From contig NZ_JACA01000003.1 of NCBI RefSeq assembly GCF_000520995.1, positions 310,001-374,000 on the forward strand: 64,000 bases of DNA. The letters run 5' to 3'. The translations under genes and the position numbers were made by a program. This DNA is from Aquimarina macrocephali JAMB N27 (GTDB taxonomy: Bacteria; Bacteroidota; Bacteroidia; Flavobacteriales; Flavobacteriaceae). Positions 53,934 to 63,143 of the stretch are shown piece after piece; positions within the stretch are counted from its first letter, which is position 1, and each line of letters begins with the position of its first letter. The notes below the pieces were generated by a model. That model made no database searches. It was not told the origin of the DNA and was given only the letters and a program-made list of their open reading frames with translations.

Positions 53934-56159
53934 ATGAGGTCTATTTTTATCGTATGTATGCTGGTGAGCGTATTATCATCGGCACAGGAAGCTATTGATG
54001 TTCCTTTAGGGAATGGCACTATTATTTTGGATGGAAAATTAGAAGAGAATGCATGGAGTGACGCCTTAGAATTTTCTGATTTTAAGCAAATAGATCCCAA
54101 TATAGGAACTCCTGCATCGGAACAGGTAATAGTAAAAGTTTTATATGATGAGGAGTATCTCTATATAGGAGGAGTTATCAATTTTAGAGACCCTTCTCAG
54201 ATATTCGCAACAACATTAGAAAGAGATATTGCTCAAGTAAAAGATGACTATTTTCAAATACATCTCGACACTTATAATGATAAAATAAACACACTCATTT
54301 TTAGAACAAATCCATTGAGTGCACGACAGGATATGGAAGTAAGCCGTAATGGCGAAGAATTTAATACTTCGTGGAATACCTTTTGGGATGTTAAATCGAT
54401 TATTACAGAAAAGGGATGGAGTACAGAAATGAGAATTCCGTTTTCATCTTTACGATATGAAAAATCTTCTGAGAATATCATGAGGTTTAAAGCAACTGTA
54501 AAATACAAAGAGATCAATGAGCGTATAACGTCTCATCTCAAAAATATCGATATCGGTAACGCATTACATCATTTTACAAATGCTCAGGAAATACGCTTTA
54601 CAGGTTTATCGGTAACAAAACCACTATATATAACTCCGTATATAAAGGCAAATGCTATTCGGGAAAACCTCATTAATGAAGAAGGAACAGCGTATGAAAG
54701 CAATACTACCATCTTAGAGCGCAAACAATATGCAGATCATGAAGTATTAGATAAAGTATTAAGTAATTTGGGGTTGGATGTAAAATTTAAACCTAATGCA
54801 AATCATACAATAGATTTTACCTTAAACACAGATTTTGCAGAGGTAGAAGCAGATGATCGAATAGTTAACATTTCTCGTTTCCCGATATTTTTAAATGAAA
54901 AACGATTGTTTTTCCTTGAAAATGCAGATATATTCAACTCTAATCAATTTGATCATCGCTTATTTCATTCCAGGCGTATTGGTATTCAAGATGGTGCTTC
55001 TATTCCTATTATAGGAGGGGTTCGGTTTACAGGTGGAAATACAAAATGGCAATACGGGCTTTTATCAATGCAAACACATGAGGTAAATGAAGTAGCGGCT
55101 TCTGCTAATAAGAGTGTAACCCGAATTAAAAAAAACATAGGAAAACTGGGGTCATATATTGGTTTTATAAATACCAATTCACTAAGCAGTGAAGATCATA
55201 ACCATTTGATGGCAGTGGATGCAAATATTCGTTTGACCAACACCATTAGAACGCAATTAACAGTGGGTGCAACCTTTGATAAAGAAAAGGGAGATTGGAA
55301 ACCAATGTATGGTGCTTCAATAAACACATTTAAAAACAATGGTTTTGGGCTGCAATACAGGTTTCGGGAATACACAGAAAACTTCGACCCTAAATTGGGT
55401 TTTGTCTCTCAACCTAATACCAAGCGTTTGACATTAAACCATGGGTGGAGAAAATCATTTACCAATCATTCATTCTTACAATTCTTTTCGATAGGTCATT
55501 ATTTTAGAAAAAACTGGTTGTCTAATTCTGGTCATCACGATTTTTTTCAAACGAATTTATACATGACAGCGATACATAAAAAAGGGCATCGTTTAACTAT
55601 GTTTTTTCCTATCTATCAAGAAGATAATTTATATAGTGATTGGGAAATAGCAGAAGGAGTAACTATCCCAGCTGCACAGTATAAGATGTGGAAATTTAAT
55701 CCTATTTTTATTTCCGGGAATGCAAAACCATATAAAATCACACTAGATACAGAAATAGGAGAATTTTATGGAGGAAACCAGTTTACTATGTCATATAATG
55801 TTTCTTATGATTTTAGCAAACTCTTTCAAGCTCAATTAGGTGGTACATACAATAGTCTTAGGTTTCCCGAAAGGTATGTTGATGAAGCATCTAGAAAATT
55901 AAATTTAAGTAGGTATTTTTCAAGGTTGAAATTCAATTTATCTTCAAAAACCTCTTTAAACTCTTTTGTACAATATGACACACGAAGTGATCAATTAGGG
56001 TGGAATCTTAGGTTTAGGTTTAATCCTATAGAAGGTACTGATTTATATGTCGTATATAATCATAATGCCAATACCAACAGGAATGCATTACAACCTAGAT
56101 TGCCTTTTACAGATAATCAAATACTTATTATCAAATTTTCTAAAACCTTTATACGATAA
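53934..56159 (+). CDS. DUF5916 outer-membrane protein with CBM9-like domain
   Basis: A 741-residue protein with a signal peptide (FIVCMLVSVLSSAQ). Residues about 20-220 form a carbohydrate-binding family 9-like domain (LDGKLEENAWSDALEF, VKVLYDEEYLYIGGVI, GWSTEMRIPFSSLRY). The rest is the DUF5916 part with NTDFAEVEADDRIVNISRFP and FLNEKRLFFLENADIF, ending in beta-barrel-like strands. It is the last gene of the operon and is convergent with LytTR regulator 2. Its function is unknown; surface polymer binding is a guess. Confidence 0.87.
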   Translation: MRSIFIVCMLVSVLSSAQEAIDVPLGNGTIILDGKLEENAWSDALEFSDFKQIDPNIGTPASEQVIVKVLYDEEYLYIGGVINFRDPSQIFATTLERDIAQVKDDYFQIHLDTYNDKINTLIFRTNPLSARQDMEVSRNGEEFNTSWNTFWDVKSIITEKGWSTEMRIPFSSLRYEKSSENIMRFKATVKYKEINERITSHLKNIDIGNALHHFTNAQEIRFTGLSVTKPLYITPYIKANAIRENLINEEGTAYESNTTILERKQYADHEVLDKVLSNLGLDVKFKPNANHTIDFTLNTDFAEVEADDRIVNISRFPIFLNEKRLFFLENADIFNSNQFDHRLFHSRRIGIQDGASIPIIGGVRFTGGNTKWQYGLLSMQTHEVNEVAASANKSVTRIKKNIGKLGSYIGFINTNSLSSEDHNHLMAVDANIRLTNTIRTQLTVGATFDKEKGDWKPMYGASINTFKNNGFGLQYRFREYTENFDPKLGFVSQPNTKRLTLNHGWRKSFTNHSFLQFFSIGHYFRKNWLSNSGHHDFFQTNLYMTAIHKKGHRLTMFFPIYQEDNLYSDWEIAEGVTIPAAQYKMWKFNPIFISGNAKPYKITLDTEIGEFYGGNQFTMSYNVSYDFSKLFQAQLGGTYNSLRFPERYVDEASRKLNLSRYFSRLKFNLSSKTSLNSFVQYDTRSDQLGWNLRFRFNPIEGTDLYVVYNHNANTNRNALQPRLPFTDNQILIIKFSKTFIR

Positions 56160-56209
56160 AAGATTTTAATCTATTCTAAAAATTTATCGCTTACCGCTAC
56201 CCCTATCTC

Positions 56210-56983
56210 CTATTTTCCATCGAGGATAAGTTTTAACCACCTCGATCGTTCTGGGCTCAAATAAATTTCATCATGATATTCTGGAGCTAATTGCACTGAT
56301 AGTTGTCCTGGCTTTATTGGGGTTAATTTCTTTATGGCATTTATGTTTACCAAAAGCTGTCTGCTTAATCGAATAAACTCTTCTGGGTTAATCATAGTTT
56401 GTAATTGATTTAAAGAATCATCCAAAGGAAATAATTTTCCATCCAAAAGTTTTGCAAAAACTAATTCGTCTCGATAGAAATATGCTATATCACTTATCTT
56501 AACCGGGGTCATACTATTTCCCGATTTTAGCAAAAAACGTTCTTTATACTCAGGTTTTTCTTCTTTTTGTATAAGTTGAAGTAAATCTATATTTCTAATA
56601 ATCCATTCATCTGCTTCTTTAACTCGGTTTTTAAAGAATTTTCGTAATGCATTTTGTAAATCTTCTTTATTGATAGGTTTTAGTAAATAATCGATTCCTG
56701 TTGTTTTAAAAGCTCGTATGGCATATTCATCATAAGCGGTAATAAAAATAATAGGAGCATCGATGGTAACTTCTTTCAATATATCGAAAGAAATCCCGTC
56801 GGATAGGTGAATATCCATAAAAATTAAATCCGGATGTTCATTGGATTGAAACCAATCTATACTTTCTGTTACCGTAGAAATTGAAGCAATAACAGAAATA
56901 TTTGTACTGATCCTAGCAATTAGTTTTACTAGATGATCTCTGGCAGTTGCTTCATCCTCTAATATGATAGTTCTAATTTTCAC
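56210..56983 (-). CDS. LytTR response regulator 2
   Basis: A 257-residue regulator. The receiver has IILEDEATARDHLVKL, phospho-Asp in LIFMDIHLSDG and Lys in YLLKPINKEDLQ. The LytTR domain follows (FLLKSGNSMTPVKISDIAYF, EFIRLSRQLLVNINAIKKL). It follows kinase 2 after 41 bp. It is clearly not a recent copy of regulator 1, since the sequences are well diverged. Confidence 0.93.
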   Translation of the reverse strand: MKIRTIILEDEATARDHLVKLIARISTNISVIASISTVTESIDWFQSNEHPDLIFMDIHLSDGISFDILKEVTIDAPIIFITAYDEYAIRAFKTTGIDYLLKPINKEDLQNALRKFFKNRVKEADEWIIRNIDLLQLIQKEEKPEYKERFLLKSGNSMTPVKISDIAYFYRDELVFAKLLDGKLFPLDDSLNQLQTMINPEEFIRLSRQLLVNINAIKKLTPIKPGQLSVQLAPEYHDEIYLSPERSRWLKLILDGK

Positions 56984-57024
56984 ACACTTAATTTTTTATA
57001 ATCCATTGATACTAAATGAAAATT

Positions 57025-58068
57025 TTAAACATTGCTGTTTGTTTCATTGGTTGTTGGTAGTAAAGGTATAGACACTCTAAACTCATCTTTGGTATTCGAA
57101 ATAATCACCTTATTCTCGGTTAGGAAATCATATCGTTTTGTTATATTTTCTAATCCAGTGCCGGTAGTACCAGCGGTACGTTTAGGATTATTATTATTTA
57201 TTACTGTAAAGTAGTTTGCTGTTACTTCAAAGTGAATGTGTAACGGTGATTGTTCATCTATTCTATTATGTTTTACGGCATTTTCAATAAGTTGTTGTAG
57301 CACTAATGGAGGAACGCTTTTATATTCAAAAAACGCTGAATCTACTGCATCATGTATTTTTAGAGCAGTTTTATAGCGTTGTTCAATAAGTAAAAGATAT
57401 TGTCGTGCCATCTCGTATTCACGTGATATAGGTATAATTGCCTTTTCATTATTTTGGAGAATATATCTATATACCGATGCTATATTTTTTAGAAATCTTT
57501 GTGCCAGTGCACCATCTTCATCAATTAAGTAATATAACGTATTAAAGTTATTGAACATGAAATGGGGATCGAGTTGATTTTTTAGAATTGATAAATTTGC
57601 CTTTATAATTTCCTTTTTAAATTGTTCATTTTGTATATGAGAAATATAGTACTGATTTTTCCAGTTGAATGTCAGCAAAATCAGACCAAAGATCATACAA
57701 ATTGCTAGCCCGGTCAAAGCAGAAAATATTACATGTTGTATCATAGGAGGTTCACTACCCAGAATTAAATAATCTAACCATTTATAAAAATAAAAAAAGA
57801 TTGTATAGATAACTGTTCCTCCAAAACTACTCCCTAAAAAGATCCAAATAGAGTTTAGGTTTTTTTGCACCAACTTTTTCTGAAGCCTATGAATTACTTC
57901 AAAACTTAAGTAAATAATAGACATCCATAACAATAAAAAAAGTAGATCTACTTTAGGAGCTTTTCTAAATTTTGATGCAATTGCTATAATGCTAAACATA
58001 ACTATCCCCACAATAAAAACGATAACAAGTCGCCATCCCAGTGATAATTTAGGTGTTTCTATATTCAT
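57025..58068 (-). CDS. LytS-type sensor histidine kinase 2
   Basis: A 347-residue kinase with four membrane helices (within 1-150) and a His_kinase domain: LKNQLDPHFMFNNFNTLYYL with the phospho-His, then PPLVLQQLIENAVKHNR and TGLENITKRYDFLTENK. It is co-transcribed with regulator 2. It is divergent from the EreA/ChaN-like gene 232 bp away. Confidence 0.92.
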   Translation of the reverse strand: MNIETPKLSLGWRLVIVFIVGIVMFSIIAIASKFRKAPKVDLLFLLLWMSIIYLSFEVIHRLQKKLVQKNLNSIWIFLGSSFGGTVIYTIFFYFYKWLDYLILGSEPPMIQHVIFSALTGLAICMIFGLILLTFNWKNQYYISHIQNEQFKKEIIKANLSILKNQLDPHFMFNNFNTLYYLIDEDGALAQRFLKNIASVYRYILQNNEKAIIPISREYEMARQYLLLIEQRYKTALKIHDAVDSAFFEYKSVPPLVLQQLIENAVKHNRIDEQSPLHIHFEVTANYFTVINNNNPKRTAGTTGTGLENITKRYDFLTENKVIISNTKDEFRVSIPLLPTTNETNSNV

Positions 58069-58300
58069 ATCGAATCATTTTGCACTAATAAAAATAGGCA
58101 ATTGAAGACAAAATCTATTTTATGAAAGCAGATTTACTTTACTATTCTATAATCTTGTCGTCATGCTCATATCCTATATTGCATAGTTTATCCTTTAAAA
58201 AAATAAGTTCGAGAGTATAATATTAGGGTTCATGATATTCTTCAAAAAAACACAATACAAACGAAGTATTTTTGAGGTATCAATCTCAAAATAATATACA

Positions 58301-59500
58301 ATGAAAACTATATTTTCTTTATTTCTAAGTATTACCTTTTTATCTACTGCATTCATATACTCACAGGATAAAATTGATTTATCAAAGTACAGTTTTCAGA
58401 TAGAAGACCTCAAAAATGATACATTTCTATCCTTCACAAAACAGCGATTAGAAAACAGTCAATTTGTATTTGTAGGAGAACAGCATGGTATTAAAGAAGC
58501 CGGGATTTTTACAAATACAATATACGATATAGCTCAACCTTTTGGTTATCATACACTCTGTATAGAGACAGATGCCATAGCTGCAGAAAAAATAACGGCC
58601 ATAGCCTCATCTAATGACCCTATCGGTAATGCAAAAAAATTACATCAGGAGTTTCCTTTTGCCATTCCTTTTTATAATAATGAAGATGATTATGATCTGT
58701 TTACTAATGTGATTAAAAAGAAAGGAACGCTCTGGGGGATTGATCAGACTTTTATGGTTCAGTTTCGTCTTAATTTTGATTATATTATTTCTACTACATC
58801 CAATAAATCTTTAAAAGAAAAACTCAAGGAATTAAAAAAGGAGGCCAATGAGGGTTATCGATATGCTATAGCTAATAAAAAGTATGGAGCTACTTATATT
58901 TTTAAATATAATGAAGCTATACATAAATCGTTACTAGAACTAGCTACAGATCCTAAAGAAATCGAAATTTTAAAACAACTCTGGAAAACTAAAGAAATAT
59001 ACGCCTACAATATGATTACCAAAGAGTATTATAAAAACAATAATACTCGGAGTCAATTAATGAAACGTAATTTTTTAAACTATTACAACACAGTAAAAGT
59101 TGATAATAACACTCCAAAAGTAATCTTTAAACTAGGTGCCAATCATACAGCAAAAGGGTTAAATCGAACTAATATCTATGACATTTCTAATATGGCCAGT
59201 GAAATGGCAATTACCAATAAAATGCACTCGTTGCATTACATTGTGATGGGTATAACTGGAAAAGCAGGTATGGGAAATCCATTTACTCCTAATCCTGTAG
59301 TGCCATTTGATAATATTAAAGATTTTCCAGAAGAAATTCAGAAGATAATACCAACTATAACCCAGAAATATTATGTTCTGGATTTAACTTCTTTAAGACC
59401 TTATGCCTATTCTAATTTTTCTGATGCCTTTAAGAAAACTATATTTAGATATGATGTTCTTGTCCTGGTGCAAAATGCAGAAGCATTTAAGAGTTTTTGA
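58301..59500 (+). CDS. Secreted EreA/ChaN-superfamily-like protein
   Basis: A 399-residue protein with a signal peptide (SLFLSITFLSTAFIYSQ). FVFVGEQHGIKEAGIF and the following GYHTLCIETD resemble the first catalytic block (GExxHG..E) of erythromycin esterase-like and ChaN-like proteins; IFKLGANHTAKGL could be the second His block. The overall match is weak, and the substrate cannot be predicted. It is a single gene with a palindromic terminator 100 bp downstream. Confidence 0.6.
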   Translation: MKTIFSLFLSITFLSTAFIYSQDKIDLSKYSFQIEDLKNDTFLSFTKQRLENSQFVFVGEQHGIKEAGIFTNTIYDIAQPFGYHTLCIETDAIAAEKITAIASSNDPIGNAKKLHQEFPFAIPFYNNEDDYDLFTNVIKKKGTLWGIDQTFMVQFRLNFDYIISTTSNKSLKEKLKELKKEANEGYRYAIANKKYGATYIFKYNEAIHKSLLELATDPKEIEILKQLWKTKEIYAYNMITKEYYKNNNTRSQLMKRNFLNYYNTVKVDNNTPKVIFKLGANHTAKGLNRTNIYDISNMASEMAITNKMHSLHYIVMGITGKAGMGNPFTPNPVVPFDNIKDFPEEIQKIIPTITQKYYVLDLTSLRPYAYSNFSDAFKKTIFRYDVLVLVQNAEAFKSF

Positions 59501-59600
59501 TACTATGACCCTATATTTTATTCTGTGAATTACTTCTATACTATTAGTGCTTTCCTTTTTATCATTCAAAAACCAGAATTGAATCCTATCGAATTTATTA

Positions 59601-59632
59601 AAAAAACGCGCATAAATTTATGCGCGTTTTTT
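59601..59632. terminator. Bidirectional terminator
   Basis: A perfect 32-bp palindrome with ACGCGCATAAA arms flanked by A6 and T6 lies between the convergent EreA/ChaN-like and DUF885 genes. It can end transcripts from both sides. Confidence 0.92.
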
Positions 59633-59665
59633 ATTTTATGAATCAAAATACTTTTCGAGATCTAA

Positions 59666-61459
59666 TTACTTATTTTTTGAGATCCAAGTATTGATTTTAT
59701 TTTCTAACAATGCCAATGGTACACATCCGGTTTCTAACACTTGATTATGAAACTGGCGAATATCAAATTTATCTCCTAGTGCTGCCTTGGCTTTGGCACG
59801 AAGTTCTCTTATTTTTAATTGCCCAATTTTATAAGATAATGCTTGACCTGGATTGGCCATATAACGTTCGATTTCTGAAGTAATCCCTGCTTCTGATTCT
59901 GCTTCATTATCTAATGAATATTGAATTGCCTGCTCTCGTGTCCAGCCTTTAGAATGCAATCCCGTATCTACGACAAGACGAACAGCACGATGCATCTCTG
60001 CTCCTAACATCCCAAAATACTGATATGGATCGGTGTACAAGCCTAGTTCTTTACCCAAAGATTCACTATATAATGCCCAACCTTCACCATAACCACTGTA
60101 CCATAATGTTTTTCTAAATTTTGGTAATTCTTCACTTTCCTGAGTTAATGAGATCTGATAATGATGTCCTGGTATTGCTTCATGTAAAAACAACGACTCA
60201 TCGCTATAGGTATTATACTTGGCTACTTCTGGAATCGGTGTATAAAAGATCCCAGGACGCGTACCATCTAATGACCCTGGATTATATTCTGCACTAGCTG
60301 AGTTCTCACGAAAAGCTTCTGTTCTACGTACTTCAAATGGTGTTTTTGGTTTTACATCAAACAGTTTTTCAATCTGTGGCTTCATGCGATCATGGATTGC
60401 ATTAAAATTGTCAATTACTTGCTGTGACTCTGTAAATGGCATCAATTCTTTCTTAGTACGCACATGATCAAAAAATGATTTTAGATCACCGGTATATCCT
60501 ACTTGCTCTTTAATTTTTTCCATTTCAGAGGAGATCCTGGCAACTTCAGAAAGCCCTAGCTTATGAATCTCATCGGCTGTCATAGTCGTTGTTGTGTACA
60601 ACTTGATTTGATATTGATAAAACTCTTTTCCGCCAGGAATACCTTCAATACCAGAACTAGCTCTACCCACTTCCATATAATCTGTACTCATAAATTTATG
60701 AAGGCTTTTATAGGTAGGAACAATTTTTTCGGAAACCATTTTGCTGTAAGCTTCTGTTAATTGTTTTTTGTCTTCATCAGAAAAATCTTCTGGAAAATTC
60801 TTTACAGGAGTATAGAAAAGATGTTGATCCAAGTTCTCAACCGTTAATGCTTCTAATTGTGGAAGCACTTTTACGATCAATGATTTTGGTAACACATACC
60901 CTGCAGCCATACCTTCTTTCATTTTTGCTTCGGCAGATGTCATCCAATCAATATATCCTTCCAGGCGTTTTAACCAATTATTATAATCTTCGACAGTTTT
61001 AAAAGGTTGTGCACTTGCACCGCTAGCCAATTGTCCCGCAACAAGATTAATAGACCACATTTGATCGATAGGAAAATAGTCTTGCTTAAAATTAAAACTT
61101 TCTAAATTCATATCACATTCCCAGTTGAGAATTGCCTTAGTCATCTTCTCGCTTTCTGATAATGTAGCATCATCAAATTGCTCCAATTGCTCTTTATATT
61201 TTTTAAAATAAGCTTTAGCTTTACTTACTGTTTCATCTGCAAGAGGGTTAGGGAATTGATCGTTAAATCTATTATCCCCGGCAAAGGTAGCTTGTACCGG
61301 ATTGAGCTGCAGACCTTCTTCATAATAATTATCTAGCATCTCATTAAATTCGGCACTAACATCTACCTTTTCTACAGGTTCTTTGGTAGTAGTAGCTTCA
61401 TTTTTACAAGCTGTAAAAATCATAGCAAAACAAGCTATAGAAAGCATCTTTTTGATCAT
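59666..61459 (-). CDS. DUF885 family lipoprotein peptidase
   Basis: A 597-residue protein with a lipoprotein signal (IFTAC, Cys about residue 17). The zinc motif HEAIPGHHYQ and later YGEGWALYSESLGKELG are the DUF885 hallmarks, a family of gluzincin-like peptidases. An ATG at 61507 would add 16 residues and bury the signal peptide, so the ATG at 61457-61459 is chosen. It is monocistronic. Confidence 0.9.
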   Translation of the reverse strand: MIKKMLSIACFAMIFTACKNEATTTKEPVEKVDVSAEFNEMLDNYYEEGLQLNPVQATFAGDNRFNDQFPNPLADETVSKAKAYFKKYKEQLEQFDDATLSESEKMTKAILNWECDMNLESFNFKQDYFPIDQMWSINLVAGQLASGASAQPFKTVEDYNNWLKRLEGYIDWMTSAEAKMKEGMAAGYVLPKSLIVKVLPQLEALTVENLDQHLFYTPVKNFPEDFSDEDKKQLTEAYSKMVSEKIVPTYKSLHKFMSTDYMEVGRASSGIEGIPGGKEFYQYQIKLYTTTTMTADEIHKLGLSEVARISSEMEKIKEQVGYTGDLKSFFDHVRTKKELMPFTESQQVIDNFNAIHDRMKPQIEKLFDVKPKTPFEVRRTEAFRENSASAEYNPGSLDGTRPGIFYTPIPEVAKYNTYSDESLFLHEAIPGHHYQISLTQESEELPKFRKTLWYSGYGEGWALYSESLGKELGLYTDPYQYFGMLGAEMHRAVRLVVDTGLHSKGWTREQAIQYSLDNEAESEAGITSEIERYMANPGQALSYKIGQLKIRELRAKAKAALGDKFDIRQFHNQVLETGCVPLALLENKINTWISKNK

Positions 61460-61551
61460 GATATGGTATATTTTTGATTTAGGAATGAAAGATAGGAAAA
61501 TTAGCATGAAAATAAATGCACCTTAACACTGTAGTAACTTCTCTAGATAAG

Positions 61552-61590
61552 CGTTGCCCTCACAAGTTTTATGAACTTGTGAGGGCAACG
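61552..61590. repeat. Perfect 17-bp inverted repeat
   Basis: CGTTGCCCTCACAAGTT (61552-61568) and its exact reverse complement (61574-61590) flank a five-base loop. The arms are GC-richer than their surroundings and no T-run follows on either strand. It could be a REP-like or mobile-element end sequence, or an RNA-stabilising hairpin. Confidence 0.75.
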
Positions 61591-61622
61591 ATGTATTGGA
61601 TTCTGGTAAGTTTTTGGTATGC

Positions 61623-61982
61623 TTATTTTTCTATGAGTAAAATAGCTTGTTTTCTTTTTCTAACTGAAAATTTCGTTTTTGACATAATTATTTCTTTAAG
61701 GCTCTTTACACAAAATACAAAACGCTCAAATACCAGAGAGTATAACATTACATTAAGGACTAATCCTCCTATAACACCGTAGATTCCCTTAAACATTTCT
61801 GAATATCCTATAGTATTTGTAGGAAGGTTAACTATAGAATGTAATTTTAGTAAAAATTCTGTTGTGGGAGTTAAAACAAGTGTTTCTTCATTGTTGGCGT
61901 ATCCAATTAGACTACATATTGCTGCTAAAACATAAAGTAAAATAAATGTAACAATATATGTATGTATATTAATCTTTTTCAT
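61623..61982 (-). CDS. Small membrane protein with tail copied from the M23 peptidase
   Basis: A 119-residue protein with two membrane helices (about 9-28 and 65-88) of unknown family. Its last 25 residues (LKEIIMSKTKF, then KQAILLIEK) line up with the C-terminus of the M23 peptidase encoded next door (LKERITLKTKF, then KQAIALKEK), and the DNA is also similar (shared AATAGCTTGTTTTC at 61641 and 62193). It may be a chimera formed by partial tandem duplication. Whether it is functional is open. Confidence 0.6.
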   Translation of the reverse strand: MKKINIHTYIVTFILLYVLAAICSLIGYANNEETLVLTPTTEFLLKLHSIVNLPTNTIGYSEMFKGIYGVIGGLVLNVMLYSLVFERFVFCVKSLKEIIMSKTKFSVRKRKQAILLIEK

Positions 61983-62053
61983 CTGTATATCTGGTATTAA
62001 AAGTTATAATAAAACTGTTCCTAATACTGTGCAAGATATAGCCGTTTAAGCGT

Positions 62054-62110
62054 GTATAAAACACCGTAAACGATGAAAATTAGGGTACTGAAAACAGGGA
62101 TGTTTTATAC
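62054..62110. promoter_or_regulatory. Inverted repeats upstream of the small membrane protein gene
   Basis: GTATAAAACA (62054-62063) and TGTTTTATAC (62101-62110) form 10-bp arms. Inside lies CTGAAAACAGGG (62088-62099), whose reverse complement CCCTGTTTTCAG matches the core of the elements at 20933 and 30443. A minus-strand TATATCTTG (62032-62040) may be the -7 box. Confidence 0.4.
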
Positions 62111-62153
62111 CCCATTTACTGGTATGTTGTATTTAGAATCTATCAAAAATAAA

Positions 62154-62966
62154 TTAGTATTCTCTAAGGTATTTCTCTTTTTCTTTAAGTGCAATAGCTT
62201 GTTTTCCTCTTCCGGTCAGGAATTTTGTTTTTAAGGTAATTCTTTCTTTTAGTCTTTGAAAAAATACAATGAAGTGTAAATGTGGCCCTGTAGCCCAACC
62301 TACATCACCACTATATCCTATAAATTGACCTATTTTTATCTCATCTCCGATGTTTACCTGTGCTCCATTTTTTTTAATATGGGTATACTCGGCAAAAGTA
62401 CCATCACTATGATAGATAAGAATAAAATTGTTATACTTGGCACACTCGGCAGAAGTACAACTTTTACTAAAACTTTCTTCGATATCTACAACTACTCCAT
62501 CCCGTGCTGCATAAATTTTAGTTCCTACTGGCATTTTAAAATCTAATGCATTTTCATTTTGGTGAGAAGTAGCTCCATTATATCCTTGGGATAACCAATA
62601 TTCTTCTCCTTTTTTAAATGGTAAGTAATATTTAAAACCGGTATCGTATTTTTTTTGGTTATGATTTCCATGATTATAGATAGATTCATATCCCAGTTTT
62701 ATGCGTTTTTTTCTATCAATTACCTTTAGGTCGGTAATCGTATGTCTTTTTGTTTTTGCTGGTACTACAAAAACTTTATTGCTCCCATTAGTTGATGTTA
62801 GATTTTCTAATCTGAAGTCTATTTTTGCAGATACCGGAGTATATTCATCATTATCCGCCAGGATCTTAAACCCATTTTCTGTTTCTTCATAATAGAGTTT
62901 AAAGTTATCCTGGGAAAACATACTCATTGAAAACAGGCAAAAAATAAGAAGTAAAGTACCTTTCAT
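62154..62966 (-). CDS. M23 family metallopeptidase
   Basis: A 270-residue protein with a signal peptide (LLLIFCLFSMSMFSQ). The LytM/M23 domain has HQNENALDFKMPVGTKIYAA, DGVVVDIEES, GYSGDVGWATGPHLHF with the HxH zinc ligands. Such enzymes cut peptide bridges of peptidoglycan. A Cys pair (SCTSAEC) is inserted before the last strands. The C-terminal tail beyond the domain (LKERITLKTKFLTGRGKQA) is the part partly copied in the neighbouring gene. Confidence 0.9.
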   Translation of the reverse strand: MKGTLLLIFCLFSMSMFSQDNFKLYYEETENGFKILADNDEYTPVSAKIDFRLENLTSTNGSNKVFVVPAKTKRHTITDLKVIDRKKRIKLGYESIYNHGNHNQKKYDTGFKYYLPFKKGEEYWLSQGYNGATSHQNENALDFKMPVGTKIYAARDGVVVDIEESFSKSCTSAECAKYNNFILIYHSDGTFAEYTHIKKNGAQVNIGDEIKIGQFIGYSGDVGWATGPHLHFIVFFQRLKERITLKTKFLTGRGKQAIALKEKEKYLREY

Positions 62967-63143
62967 AAGTTTTATTTTATCTAAACAACTACAAAAACTA
63001 TACCGATAGCAATATGTTAATCAATTAACAAGATATCACCGGTAAAAAACCAAATCATTCTACATCCAATATATGGATAAATGAATGGTATTTTTATTAC
63101 TATAAGGTACCAAAAATTTTAAATTTATCTAATTCGGGTTAAA

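Noticed and set aside
61552..61590. Rho-independent terminator
   Set aside because: Neither strand has a T-run after the stem.
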